This document shows, piece by piece, positions 18,975 through 28,140 of a stretch of DNA of 64,000 nucleotides. The notes beneath the pieces were generated by a model. That model ran no database searches, was not told the DNA's origin, and worked only from the letters and a program-made list of their open reading frames with translations. The translations under genes were made by a program, and so were the position numbers. The stretch's first letter is position 1, and every line of letters begins with the position of its first letter. The stretch is from JAVVHH01 sp965199665 (GTDB lineage: Bacteria > Pseudomonadota > Alphaproteobacteria > Acetobacterales > Acetobacteraceae): contig OZ241208.1 of assembly GCA_965199665.1 (NCBI GenBank), positions 682,001 to 746,000 of the forward strand. The letters are read 5' to 3'.

Positions 18975-20429
18975 TCAGGCGGAGATGGCGGCGCGCTCGG
19001 GGGCTGGTGCGGGGCCGGCGGCGGCGGCGCGGCCGGTGCGGGCCTCCGTGCGGGTCGGCATGACGATCGTGGCGCGCAAGCCGGGGCCGGCGCTCTCGAG
19101 TTGCAGCGTGCCACCATGGAGTTGTGCGACGGCGCGGACCAGGGTCAGGCCCAGCCCAAAGCCCGGCGTGCTGCGGGCGCTTTCGCCGCGAAAGAAGCGG
19201 TCGGCGGCGCGCGCCACGTCGGCCGGGTCGATGCCGGCGCCGTAATCGCGCACGGTGAGCAGGGCGTGGCCGTCCACCGCCCGGCCGCCGAGTTCGACCG
19301 TGCCGCCGGGGGGCGAGAACTTGAGGGCGTTGTCGAGCAGGTTGGCGACGGCCTGCTGGATCAGTTCGCGGTCGCCGCGCACCGGCAGCTCGGTGGTCGC
19401 TGTCAGCTCGAGGCGGGCGCCGCGTTCCTCCGCCACGGCGCCGTAGAGCTCGCACAGGTCATTGAGCAAGGGGCGGACGTCCAGCGGCTCGAAGGCGGAG
19501 CGGCGCGCGCCGGCCTCGATCTCCGAAATCCGTAGCAGGGCATGGAACACGTTGGTGACGCCGTCGAGGTCGGACACGGCGCGGTCGATCGCGGTGCGGA
19601 GTTGCTCGGCGGTGCCGGCATGGTTGGCGGCGTCTTCCAGCCGGGCGCGGGCGCGGGTGATGGGCGTGCGCAGATCATGCGCGATCGCGTTGGATACCTG
19701 GCGCACGCCGTCCATCAGCAGGCCGAGGCGGTCCAGCATGTCGTTGATGGTCTCGGCCATGCGATCGAACTCGTCGCCGCGGCCGGAGATCGCGACCCGG
19801 CGGGTCAGATCGCCCGACGAGATCGCGTCGGCCGTCTGCGACACCTGCGACACCATGCGGGAGAACAGCTTCTGCAGCAGCAGCGCGCCCGTGATGCTCA
19901 GCAGGCCGATCAGGACGATGGACCAGGCCAGCACCTCCGTCAGCAGGTTGCGCAGGGCGGCGCGCGACGACACCTCGCGCCCGACCAGCAGCGAGTAGCC
20001 GGCCGGCAGGTCGTAGCGATGGAAGCGCGCCAGGTTGCGCTGGCCGTTCCGCTTGACGTTGATCTCGTAGATCTCGCCGGGCTTGGAGACCTGGCTGGGC
20101 CAGTTGTCGAGGTTGCCCGCGACCACCTGTCCCTTGGGGTCGAGCACCAGGTAGATGGCATCGCCATCCTTGTTGTTGGCGATGCGGTTCTGGATGGTCT
20201 CGAACAGCGCGGTCGGGCCGCCGGAGCGCCACTGCTCCGCCAACCCCTGCGCGTCGGCATCGATGGCGGCGTCCACCTGGCGGGTGAGGATGTTGATGCT
20301 GGACACCCACAGCACCAGGATCAGCAGCGCCGCGCTGACGCCGAACACCAAGGCGTAGCTCAAGGCCAGCTTGACGCCGGCGGACCGGAACATCCGGGGC
20401 AGCCCCGCGGTGCTCCAGCGGTGGCTCAT
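18975..20429 (-). CDS. Two-component sensor histidine kinase with HAMP domain
   Basis: A 484-residue inner-membrane kinase. The first membrane helix lies at about residues 20-48 and the second at about 165-188, flanking a periplasmic sensor domain of roughly 115 residues. A HAMP linker follows (about 190-240), then the phosphoacceptor His251 in AIAHDLRTPITRAR. The ATPase domain shows the N box (NLLDNALKF), G1 (DYGAGI), F (DRFFRG) and G2 (GFGLGLTLV). The C-terminus is an alanine-rich tail. It overlaps the response regulator gene by four bases and is the last gene of a protease-regulator-kinase unit. The signal is unknown; the gene context suggests the envelope. Confidence 0.93.
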   Translation of the reverse strand: MSHRWSTAGLPRMFRSAGVKLALSYALVFGVSAALLILVLWVSSINILTRQVDAAIDADAQGLAEQWRSGGPTALFETIQNRIANNKDGDAIYLVLDPKGQVVAGNLDNWPSQVSKPGEIYEINVKRNGQRNLARFHRYDLPAGYSLLVGREVSSRAALRNLLTEVLAWSIVLIGLLSITGALLLQKLFSRMVSQVSQTADAISSGDLTRRVAISGRGDEFDRMAETINDMLDRLGLLMDGVRQVSNAIAHDLRTPITRARARLEDAANHAGTAEQLRTAIDRAVSDLDGVTNVFHALLRISEIEAGARRSAFEPLDVRPLLNDLCELYGAVAEERGARLELTATTELPVRGDRELIQQAVANLLDNALKFSPPGGTVELGGRAVDGHALLTVRDYGAGIDPADVARAADRFFRGESARSTPGFGLGLTLVRAVAQLHGGTLQLESAGPGLRATIVMPTRTEARTGRAAAAGPAPAPERAAISA

Positions 20430-21103
20430 TCAGCGCGCAGCATGTAGCCGGCGCTGCGGACCGTGTGCAGCAGCGCGGTCTCGAACGGCTTGTCGATCTT
20501 CTGGCGCAGCCGCGAGACGTGGACGTCGATCACGTTGGTCTGCGGGTCGAAATGGTAGTCCCACACCCCCTCCAGCAACATGGTGCGGGTCACGACCTGG
20601 CCGGCATGGCGCATGAGGTATTCCAGCAGCATGAACTCGCGCGGCTGCAGGTCGATCTTCTGGTCGCGGCGGCGCACGCTGCGGGACAGCAGGTCCATCT
20701 CGAGGTCGCCCACCTGGAGCCGGGTTTCGGGCGCGGCGGCGCGGCGGCGGCGGGCGAGTGCCTCCACCCGGGCGAGCAGCTCGCTGAAGGCGAACGGCTT
20801 GGTGAGGTAGTCGTCGCCGCCCGCCTTGAGCCCGCGAACGCGGTCGTCCACGTGCGCCATGGCGGACAGGAACATCACGGGCGTGCCGTTGCCCTCGCTG
20901 CGCAGCATCTCCAGCACGCGCAGGCCGTCGATCCCGCCGGGGAGCATGCGGTCGAGGATGATGGCGTCGAACTCCTGCCCGGTCGCCGCCAGCAGGCCAT
21001 CGCGGCCGTTATCGGCGTGCTCGGCGAGGTGCCCGGCTTCGCGCAGGCCCTTGACGATGTAGGCCGCCACGTCCTTGTCGTCTTCCACCACCAGAATGCG
21101 CAT
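20426..21103 (-). CDS. OmpR-family response regulator
   Basis: A 225-residue cytoplasmic transcription factor. The receiver domain has the acidic pair EDD at residues 7-9, phosphoacceptor Asp51 in IILDRMLPG, a conserved Ser in LSAMA and Lys in LTKPFAF. The C-terminal winged helix carries LQPREFMLLEYLMRH and the recognition region NVIDVHVSRLRQKID, typical of OmpR/PhoB. Its start is three bases after the protease stop, and its stop overlaps the kinase start (ATGA). This places it as the cognate regulator of the kinase and suggests control of the whole unit. Confidence 0.95.
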   Translation of the reverse strand: MRILVVEDDKDVAAYIVKGLREAGHLAEHADNGRDGLLAATGQEFDAIILDRMLPGGIDGLRVLEMLRSEGNGTPVMFLSAMAHVDDRVRGLKAGGDDYLTKPFAFSELLARVEALARRRRAAAPETRLQVGDLEMDLLSRSVRRRDQKIDLQPREFMLLEYLMRHAGQVVTRTMLLEGVWDYHFDPQTNVIDVHVSRLRQKIDKPFETALLHTVRSAGYMLRAE

Positions 21104-21106
21104 GGG

Positions 21107-22174
21107 TTACTCCTCCGGCTCGGACGGGCGGCGGCCAAGCGTGGCCGAGGTCTCGAACGGCTGACCGCCGCGGACGACACTGAGCTTGGCGGTGCCGCCG
21201 GGAGGCACGCCGGCGATGGCGCGGACCAACCCGTTGGCGGTTTGCACCGCCGTGCCGTTGACGGCGGTGATGACGTCGCCGGTGCGCAGCCCGGCCTGCG
21301 CGCCCGGTCCGGTGCGTTCGACGGAAGCGATGCGGACGCCGGTCGCGCCTGGCGGACGGCCGCCGATGGAGACGCCGAGCCAGCCGCGGTCGATGCGACC
21401 CTTCTGGACCAAATCGTCCACCACGCGGCGAGCGATCTCGCTCGGAACCGCGAAGCCGATGCCGACCGAGCCGCCGGTGGGCGAGACGATGGCGGTGTTC
21501 ACGGCGATCACCTCGCCGGCCATGTTGAAGGTGGGGCCGCCGGAGTTGCCGGGGTTGATTGGCGCGTCGATCTGCAGGAAGTCGTCGAACGGCCCGGCGC
21601 CGATGTCGCGCCCGCGCGCCGACACGATGCCGGCGGTGACGGAGGCGCCGACGCCGAACGGGTTGCCGGCGGCGAGGATCCAGTCGCCGACCTCCACCGC
21701 GCGGCTGTCGCCCCAGCTCACGAAGGGCAGCTTCTTCTCGGCGGCGATGCGGATCACGGCGATGTCGGTGACCGGGTCCACGCCCATGACGCGGCCCGGC
21801 AGGTCCTCCCCATCGGGCAGGGTGACGGTGATGCGGGAGGCGTGGCCGACGACGTGGCTGTTGGTGACGATGATGCCGTTGGGGTCGATGATGAAGCCGG
21901 CACCGGCGCCGCGGATGGGCTGATTGCGCAAGCGGTTGCGCAGCAGGCGCTCGGCGGGCGTGCCGCGCAGTTCGGGCGGGATGGCGATCTCGGCGCGGCC
22001 GGTCTCGACGACGGCGATGTTGACCACGGCCGGCGCGACCCGCTTGACCAGGGGCGCCAGGCTCGGCGGCCCACTGACGACCGGCGCGGCGGCACTCAAC
22101 GACTGGGGTTGCGTGGCGCACCCCGCCAGCGGGATCAGCACCGCCACCATCGCCGCTCGCAGCCGTTCACCCAT
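21107..22174 (-). CDS. DegS/DegP-type trypsin-like serine protease, lipoprotein, single PDZ
   Basis: A 355-residue HtrA-family protease. The start at 22174 has an excellent AAGGAGG seven bases upstream, which overrides the longer open frame. The signal peptide ends in a lipobox (IPLAGC, Cys19) with Ala at +2, predicting an outer-membrane-anchored lipoprotein. The catalytic triad is complete: His107 in TNSHVVG, Asp137 in DPVTDIAV and Ser211 in NPGNSGGP. One PDZ domain (about residues 258-345) follows, so it is built like DegS or single-PDZ HtrA rather than DegP with two PDZ domains. It heads an operon with a response regulator and kinase, which suggests a role in sensing or repairing envelope damage. 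Confidence 0.9.
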   Translation of the reverse strand: MGERLRAAMVAVLIPLAGCATQPQSLSAAAPVVSGPPSLAPLVKRVAPAVVNIAVVETGRAEIAIPPELRGTPAERLLRNRLRNQPIRGAGAGFIIDPNGIIVTNSHVVGHASRITVTLPDGEDLPGRVMGVDPVTDIAVIRIAAEKKLPFVSWGDSRAVEVGDWILAAGNPFGVGASVTAGIVSARGRDIGAGPFDDFLQIDAPINPGNSGGPTFNMAGEVIAVNTAIVSPTGGSVGIGFAVPSEIARRVVDDLVQKGRIDRGWLGVSIGGRPPGATGVRIASVERTGPGAQAGLRTGDVITAVNGTAVQTANGLVRAIAGVPPGGTAKLSVVRGGQPFETSATLGRRPSEPEE

Positions 22175-22218
22175 GCCTCGCCCTCCTTGCCTCGCCTCGT
22201 ACGAGGACTTGACGGATA

Positions 22219-24684
22219 TCATCTGCGGCCCCCAACGACGCTCGTCGCCGCCGGGTTCGTTGCCGCGTTCGCGGCCGGGTGTTCCGGCCAATCGTGCTTG
22301 GGGTAGCGGCCGCGCATGTCGCGGCGCGCATCGGCCCAGGCGCCGCGCCAGAAGCCGGCCAGGTCGGCCGTGATGGCGACCGGGCGGCCGGCGGGCGACA
22401 GCAGCGACAAGCGGAGCGGCACCCGCCCGCCGGCCAGGCGCGGCGTGTCGGCCAGGCCGTAGAACCATTGCGCGCGGGCGGCGGCGACCGGCACGGGCTC
22501 GAGATAATCCACCGGGGCGCGGCCGCCCGGAAGCGGCAGGTGGGTCGGCAGATCGCGGTCCAGGGAGGCGGCGAGCGACCAGCCGAGCCGAGCGCGCAGG
22601 AGCGCGACGAGGTCCAGCCGCCCAACTTCGCCGAGGCGTGCGAGCCCGGCAAACTGTTCCTCCAGCCAGGCGCGGTCCGCTGCCAAGGCCTCGTCGGCCA
22701 GGTCGGGCGCGTCCGGCTGCAGGTTGCGCCACAGCGCGGCGCGGGCCTGCAGTTGGCGGGCGGCATCGGTCCAGGGCAGGGCGGCGATGTCGGCGGCGAC
22801 GACGCCGGCCAGGATGCGGGCGGCCTCGGCCGGGTCGGCGGCGGCGGTGCGGTCTTCCAGCACCAGCGCACCCAGGCGGCGGCGGCGGCGGGACAGCACG
22901 GCACCGGAGATGGAGTCGAAGCTGCTTTCCACCGTCTCGGTGCAGCGGTCGGCGAGCGCAGCCGGGTCGAGCGGGGCGGCGAGGCGGATGCGGGCGGAGG
23001 CCTTGAGGTCGAGGCTGGCGACGACCAGAAGGTTGGCCGAGGCCAGCTTGTCGGCAGCGGGCAGCTTGGCGCCGCCGCCGCCCGACAGGCGGAACGAGCC
23101 GATCTCGCTGCGGCGCTGGGCGATGCGGTCGGGGAAGGCGGCGGCGAGCAGTGGGCCGGGGTCGCCGCCGGATCCCGCCTCTCCCGGCTCCGCGCGGACG
23201 CGGAGGCGCTGGCGGTAGGTGGTCGCCTGGCGGCGGATGCGCGCGGCGGCGCCACGGTCGATGTCGGCGCTGCCGGTCACGAGGCCGTCCAGGCGCAGGC
23301 GGATATCGGCGGGAGGCTCGCGGCCGCGCATGGGATCGCGCTCCTCCAGCAGGGCGGCGAGCTCGCTGGCCAGGGCCTGCTCGCCGGGCCCGGTAGCGGT
23401 CAGCATCATGGCGGCCAGACGCGGGTGGGCGCCCAGCGCGGCCATGCGCCGGCCGAGCGGCGTGATGCCCGTCTCGGGGTCGAAGGCGCCCAATTGTTGC
23501 AGCAGGCTCTCGCCGGCCGCGAGCGCGCCGGCCGGCGGCTGGTCGGGGAAGGGGAGGTCGGCCGGGCGCGTGCCCCAGGCGGCGCAGTCGAGCACCAGGC
23601 CGGAGAGTTCGGCTTCGAGGATCTGCGGGCGGTCGAACGGGGCGAGGCCGCGATGGGCCGCCGTCGTCCAGAGGCGGATGGCGGTGCCAGGCCCCTCGCG
23701 CCCCGCGCGGCCGGACCGTTGGTCGGCGGCGGCGCGGCTGATCCGCACCGTGGCGAGCCGGGTCAGGCCGCTTGCCGCATCCATGCGCGGGATGCGTCGC
23801 CAGCCGCCATCGACCACGATGCGAACGCCGGGCACGGTGAGCGAGGTTTCGGCAATGCTGGTCGCCAGCACGACCCGGCGGCGCTCGGCGGGGCGGAGCG
23901 CGCGGTCCTGCTCGGCTGGTGGCAGGTCGCCATGCAGCGGCAGAACCAGCGCGCCGCAGCCCTCCAAGGCGGCCTCCGTGCGGCGGATCTCACCCATGCC
24001 GGGCAGAAAGGCCAGGAGGTCGCCGTCGGCGGCGGCCAGTGCGGCGCGGATAGCGGCCGCCATCGCCACGGGGAGGTCGCGCGGGTCGGCGACGTCGCGC
24101 GCCGCCTGCGTCACCGTGACGGGGAACATGCGGCCGGCGCTTTCGATCACCGGGCCGTTCAGCAAGGCCGCCAGCCGCGCCCCGTCCAGCGTCGCCGACA
24201 TGGCGAGCAGCCGCAGCTCCGGCCGCAGGACGCGCTGGAGGTCGAGGCAGAGCGCCAGGGCGAGGTCGGCTTCCAGCGCGCGTTCGTGGATCTCGTCCAG
24301 CAGCACGGCGGCGACGCCCTCGAGCGCCGGGTCGGATTGGAGGCGGCGGACGAGCAGGCCTTCCGTGACGACCTCGATCCGGGTGCGGGGGGAGGTGGCG
24401 CTCTCGAGCCGGGTGCGGAAGCCGACGGTCTGGCCGACCGGCTCGCCGATCAGCTCGGCCATGCGGGTGGCGGCGGCGCGGGCGGCGAGGCGGCGCGGCT
24501 CCAGCACCACGATGCGGCCGTCGCCGCGCCAGGGCGCGTCCAGCAGGGCGAGCGGCACGACGGTGGTCTTGCCGGCGCCGGGCGGGGCGACCAGCACGGC
24601 GTTGGACCCGGCCGCCAGCGCGCCTTGAAGCGCGGGCAGGGCATCGGTGATCGGCAGGGAAGGGAGCGGAACCATCGTCGCCAT
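22219..24684 (-). CDS. hrpB: ATP-dependent helicase HrpB
   Basis: An 821-residue DEAH-type helicase. Motif I (APPGAGKTT) lies at residues 33-41, motif II is DEIH at 130-133 and motif III is SAT. Motif VI is QRSGRAGREGPG. The C-terminal HrpB-specific domain (WFYGLADTPRLAGGR, AGFWRGAWADARRDMRGRYPKHDWPEHP) confirms HrpB rather than HrpA, although its cellular substrate is poorly known. MATM offers two possible starts, 24684 and 24675. It is divergent from the DsbD-like gene, with 35 bases between. It is separated by 44 bases from the downstream protease gene. Confidence 0.95.
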   Translation of the reverse strand: MATMVPLPSLPITDALPALQGALAAGSNAVLVAPPGAGKTTVVPLALLDAPWRGDGRIVVLEPRRLAARAAATRMAELIGEPVGQTVGFRTRLESATSPRTRIEVVTEGLLVRRLQSDPALEGVAAVLLDEIHERALEADLALALCLDLQRVLRPELRLLAMSATLDGARLAALLNGPVIESAGRMFPVTVTQAARDVADPRDLPVAMAAAIRAALAAADGDLLAFLPGMGEIRRTEAALEGCGALVLPLHGDLPPAEQDRALRPAERRRVVLATSIAETSLTVPGVRIVVDGGWRRIPRMDAASGLTRLATVRISRAAADQRSGRAGREGPGTAIRLWTTAAHRGLAPFDRPQILEAELSGLVLDCAAWGTRPADLPFPDQPPAGALAAGESLLQQLGAFDPETGITPLGRRMAALGAHPRLAAMMLTATGPGEQALASELAALLEERDPMRGREPPADIRLRLDGLVTGSADIDRGAAARIRRQATTYRQRLRVRAEPGEAGSGGDPGPLLAAAFPDRIAQRRSEIGSFRLSGGGGAKLPAADKLASANLLVVASLDLKASARIRLAAPLDPAALADRCTETVESSFDSISGAVLSRRRRRLGALVLEDRTAAADPAEAARILAGVVAADIAALPWTDAARQLQARAALWRNLQPDAPDLADEALAADRAWLEEQFAGLARLGEVGRLDLVALLRARLGWSLAASLDRDLPTHLPLPGGRAPVDYLEPVPVAAARAQWFYGLADTPRLAGGRVPLRLSLLSPAGRPVAITADLAGFWRGAWADARRDMRGRYPKHDWPEHPAANAATNPAATSVVGGRR

Positions 24685-24719
24685 GGTGGAGCAGGGGGGG
24701 CGTGCCGTATATAAGGCGT

Positions 24720-26774
24720 ATGCGCCCCGCCCACCTGCTTCTTCTGGCCGCCCTTCTCCTGCCCTCGGCCGCCGCGCCGGCCCGGGCGGCCGAGAGCGCG
24801 GCGGTGGCGAGCAAGCGGCTGGTGGCAACCCTGGTGTCCGACACGGATGCGGTCGCGGCCGGGCAGCCGTTCCGCCTCGGGCTGCGGCTACGGATGGCAC
24901 CAGGCTGGCACACCTATTGGAAGAACCCCGGCGATGCGGGACAGCCAGCCGAGCTAGTGCTGTCGCTGCCGGAGGGGTCGCGCGCGGGGCCGATGCAATG
25001 GCCGGCGCCAGAACGGCTCCCGGAGGGGCCGATCATGACGTACGCCTATACCGGCGACGTCGTGCTGCCGGTCACCGTCACGCCTGGGGCCGGGGCGCAG
25101 CACGTGACGGCGACGGCGAACTGGCTGGTTTGCGAGAAGATCTGCGTGCCGGAGGAAGGGCGGTTCGTGCTCGACCTACCGGCCGGCACGCCGGCGCCCT
25201 CGGCCGAGGCGGCGCTGTTCCGGCAGACCGATGCGCGGCTGCCACGGCCCTCGCCGTTCGCGGCGAGCGTGGCGCCGGACGGAGTGTTGACGCTGAGCGG
25301 CGCCGGACTGTCGGCACAGTCGGTCAAGCAGGCCTGGTTCTTTCCGGAAGAATGGGGAGCGATCGACCACATCGCACCGCAGCCGGTCACGATCGGCGAC
25401 GGTGTCGTGCAGATCGCGTTGGCGCCGGGCGCGCAATTCGCCAAGGGCGGGGCTGTGACGGGCGTGGTGGCGCTGAGGGACGCAGGCGGGCAGGATAGCT
25501 TCCTGCAGGTCGACGCGGTGCGCGGGGCGGCGGTGGCGGCGGGTGGCAGCGTGTCGCTGGCGCGGCTCGCGCTGCTGGCGGCGCTGGGCGGGCTGCTGCT
25601 GAACCTGATGCCCTGCGTGTTCCCGGTGCTGGCGATGAAGGCGATGGCGCTGGCGAAGCTGTCCGGCCAGGACCGGCGGCAGGTGCGGGCGCAGGCCGGC
25701 TTCTACACCGCGGGTGTGCTGGTGGCGTTTGCCGCGTTGGGCGGAGCGCTGGTGGCGGCGCGGGCGGCGGGTGCGGTGGCGGGATGGGGGTTCCAGTTCC
25801 AGTCACCGTTATTCGTGGCGGCGATGGCCTGGCTGCTGTTTGCCGTGGGGCTGAACCTGTCGGGGGTGTTCGAGGTCCGCACCGGGCTGGCGGGAGCCGG
25901 GCAGGGACTGGCCGGGCGCGGCGGGCAGGCGGGAAGTTTCTTCACCGGGCTGCTGGCCGTGCTGGTCGCGACGCCATGCACGGCGCCGTTCATGGGCGTG
26001 GCGATCGCGGGGGCGCTGGCCGCTCCGCCGTCGCAGACGCTGCTGGTGTTCCTGGCGATGGGCCTGGGGATGGCGTTGCCCTACCTGCTGCTCGGCGTGT
26101 TCCCCGGATGGGCGCGTCGGCTGCCGCGGCCGGGCGGATGGATGGACGTGCTGCGCGGGCTGCTGGCCTTCCCGATGTATGCCGCGAGCGTTTGGCTGGT
26201 CTGGGTGCTGAGCCTGCAGGCGGGTCCGGACGGGGTGTTGGCGGCGATGGCGGGCATGGTGCTGCTGGCGATGGCGGCTTGGGCACTCGGGCTGGCGCAG
26301 CGCGCGGGCGGGCGCGGCATCTGGCTCGGCCGCGCCGTGGCAGCGCTGTCGCTCGTGGGCGCCGGGGCGGTGCTGACGGCGGTGGCGGGCGCATCGGCGC
26401 CGGTGGCGGCCGCGACGGCTGCGGCAGAGGGCACCGAGGCCTTCACCCCCGCGCGCCTGGCCGAATTGCGCGCTGCCGGGCGGCCGGTTTTCGTCAATAT
26501 GACCGCGGCCTGGTGCGTGACCTGCCTGGTCAACGAGAAGGTCGCGCTCTCTCCCGCCCGGGTCCGCGATGCGTTCGCGGAGAAGGGTGTGACCTACCTC
26601 AAGGGCGACTGGACCCGGGGCGACCCGGCGATCACCGCCTTCCTGACCGACCATGCGCGGGACGGCGTACCGCTCTACGTGCTGTATCCCGCCGGACCGG
26701 GCGCACCGGTCGTGCTGCCGCAGATCCTGACGGAGGCGGAGATGCTGTCACGGCTGAACCAGATCGGAGGCTGA
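24720..26774 (+). CDS. DsbD-like thiol:disulfide interchange protein
   Basis: A 684-residue protein that carries electrons from cytosolic thioredoxin to the periplasm. Signal peptide to about residue 24, then an N-terminal beta-sandwich domain with a CEKIC pair, a central membrane domain of about eight helices with the conserved cysteines in NLMPCVFPV and VATPCTAPFMG, and a C-terminal thioredoxin domain with the active site WCVTC (Cys599 and Cys602). The N-terminal domain is of the larger ScsB type rather than the short E. coli DsbD-alpha type. ATG 24720 with AAGG upstream is preferred over GTG 24702. A peroxiredoxin-like gene follows after one base and is a likely recipient. Confidence 0.9.
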   Translation: MRPAHLLLLAALLLPSAAAPARAAESAAVASKRLVATLVSDTDAVAAGQPFRLGLRLRMAPGWHTYWKNPGDAGQPAELVLSLPEGSRAGPMQWPAPERLPEGPIMTYAYTGDVVLPVTVTPGAGAQHVTATANWLVCEKICVPEEGRFVLDLPAGTPAPSAEAALFRQTDARLPRPSPFAASVAPDGVLTLSGAGLSAQSVKQAWFFPEEWGAIDHIAPQPVTIGDGVVQIALAPGAQFAKGGAVTGVVALRDAGGQDSFLQVDAVRGAAVAAGGSVSLARLALLAALGGLLLNLMPCVFPVLAMKAMALAKLSGQDRRQVRAQAGFYTAGVLVAFAALGGALVAARAAGAVAGWGFQFQSPLFVAAMAWLLFAVGLNLSGVFEVRTGLAGAGQGLAGRGGQAGSFFTGLLAVLVATPCTAPFMGVAIAGALAAPPSQTLLVFLAMGLGMALPYLLLGVFPGWARRLPRPGGWMDVLRGLLAFPMYAASVWLVWVLSLQAGPDGVLAAMAGMVLLAMAAWALGLAQRAGGRGIWLGRAVAALSLVGAGAVLTAVAGASAPVAAATAAAEGTEAFTPARLAELRAAGRPVFVNMTAAWCVTCLVNEKVALSPARVRDAFAEKGVTYLKGDWTRGDPAITAFLTDHARDGVPLYVLYPAGPGAPVVLPQILTEAEMLSRLNQIGG

Positions 26775-26775
26775 C

Positions 26776-27393
26776 ATGAGTTTGATCGCACGTCGTTCCA
26801 TACTGATCGCGACCGGGCTGGGCTTGGTGGCCGGACGGGCAAGGGCCCAGCCGCGGGTCGGGACTGCGGCGCCGGGCTTCACGGCGGTGGACAGCAACGG
26901 GCAGGCCGTCTCGCTGGCGGGGCTGCGCGGGCGGCTGGTGGTGCTGGAATGGACCAACGATGGCTGCCCTTACGTCGGCAAGTGGTATGGCGCCGGGGCC
27001 ATGCAGGCGCTGCAGCGCGACGCAGCTGGCCTGGGAGCCGTGTGGCTGTCTGTCATCAGCTCGGCGCCCGGCGAGCAGGGCTACGCGGACGGTGCCCGCG
27101 CCAACGACCTGACACGGACCCGCGATGCAGCGCCAGCCCATGTGCTGCTCGATCCGGACGGCACGCTGGGCCACCTCTACGACGCCAAGGTCACGCCCGA
27201 ACTGTTCATCATCGGCCCCGACGGCACGCTGCAGTACATGGGCGGCGCCGACAGCATCGCCTCCACCCGCGCCGACGACCTCGCCCGGGCGCAGCCGCAT
27301 GCGCGCGAGGCGCTGACGGCGATCGCGGCCGGCCGGCCGGCGCCGCAGCCGGTAACGCGGCCCTATGGCTGCACTGTCAAATACGCGGCGTAA
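26776..27393 (+). CDS. Secreted peroxiredoxin-like (PRX_like1/AhpC-TSA) protein
   Basis: A 205-residue thioredoxin-fold protein. The N-terminus ARRSILIATG followed by a hydrophobic stretch and RARAQ looks like a Tat or Sec signal. The active-site region is EWTNDGCPYVGKWY with Cys64 in the peroxidatic position. A second conserved cysteine, Cys199 in PYGCTVKY at the C-terminus, is a hallmark of this PRX-like subgroup and could act as the resolving cysteine. Segments VLLDPDGTLGHLYDAKVTPELFIIGPDG fit the family. It lies one base after the DsbD-like gene, which suggests that DsbD keeps it reduced in the periplasm. The substrate is unknown. Confidence 0.85.
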   Translation: MSLIARRSILIATGLGLVAGRARAQPRVGTAAPGFTAVDSNGQAVSLAGLRGRLVVLEWTNDGCPYVGKWYGAGAMQALQRDAAGLGAVWLSVISSAPGEQGYADGARANDLTRTRDAAPAHVLLDPDGTLGHLYDAKVTPELFIIGPDGTLQYMGGADSIASTRADDLARAQPHAREALTAIAAGRPAPQPVTRPYGCTVKYAA

Positions 27394-28140
27394 CTAGCGG
27401 AAACCGATCTCCACCGGGCCGGCGCCGCTGGCGGTGAGCCAGAGGCGCCAGGCTTCGGCGATGCGCTGGCGCTCGCCCTGCGGCAAAGGCGGGCGGCCCG
27501 GAGTGTCGTCGCGGCCGAAGCCGATTACCCGCACGGGCGCGCCGCCGAGGCTGGCGAGCACGCCTTCCGTGCGCAGGCGCTGCACGATCATCGCCGGCGG
27601 CAGCCGCTTGAGTTCGCGTTCCGGCACCACCGTCGAGTTCTCGATCAGGTCGGAGAACAGGAACAGGTTCAGCAGCTTCTGCGACCCGGCGGCATAGGGG
27701 CGCACCGCTTCGGCGACGGTGCGGAAGAGGTCGGAGAAGCGGGTTTCCTCCGGCTTCTGCAGCAGGCCCGCCAGGGTGGCCGCCAGTTCGCGGGTGAAGC
27801 CCAGCGTGTCGGCCCGGGCGATGACGGGGCGGCAGGTGGAAAGGAGGTCGGCAAAGAAACCGGTCTCCGGGCAGCCCGGCTTGCAACGGTCGAACAGCTT
27901 CTGGCTCTCGGTATAAGCGCCCGTCATCGTGTATAGCACCAGCCGGTCGCCGGCGCCGAGCCGGGCCACCATGCCGTCCAGGGCCTGGAGGAACAGCGTC
28001 TTGTCGGTGTCGTCGAAGGCGGTGGTGCGATCGACCAGCAGCACGGCGGTGCCGCTGCCGTAGCCGCAGTAATCGGCCGCGCGGGCCGAGCCGGCGGACG
28101 CGAGCAGCGCCATCGCCAGCCACGCGATGCGGACCCTCAC
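27394..28140 (-). CDS. Secreted VWA-like protein, uncharacterised
   Basis: A 248-residue protein with a clear signal peptide (MRVRIAWLAMALLASAGSARA). After cleavage the sequence alternates beta strands and helices like a von Willebrand A fold: TAVLLVDRTTAFDDTDK in the position of the first strand and metal site (a degenerate DxSxS), DRLVLYTMTG, LNLFLFSDLIEN and PVRVIGFGRD. At least four cysteines lie in the middle (DRCKPGC and STCRP). I do not recognise a named family. Its start overlaps the upstream membrane-protein gene by four bases, so the two are coupled. Its stop codon directly abuts that of the convergent peroxiredoxin-like gene. Confidence 0.7.
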   Translation of the reverse strand: MRVRIAWLAMALLASAGSARAADYCGYGSGTAVLLVDRTTAFDDTDKTLFLQALDGMVARLGAGDRLVLYTMTGAYTESQKLFDRCKPGCPETGFFADLLSTCRPVIARADTLGFTRELAATLAGLLQKPEETRFSDLFRTVAEAVRPYAAGSQKLLNLFLFSDLIENSTVVPERELKRLPPAMIVQRLRTEGVLASLGGAPVRVIGFGRDDTPGRPPLPQGERQRIAEAWRLWLTASGAGPVEIGFR

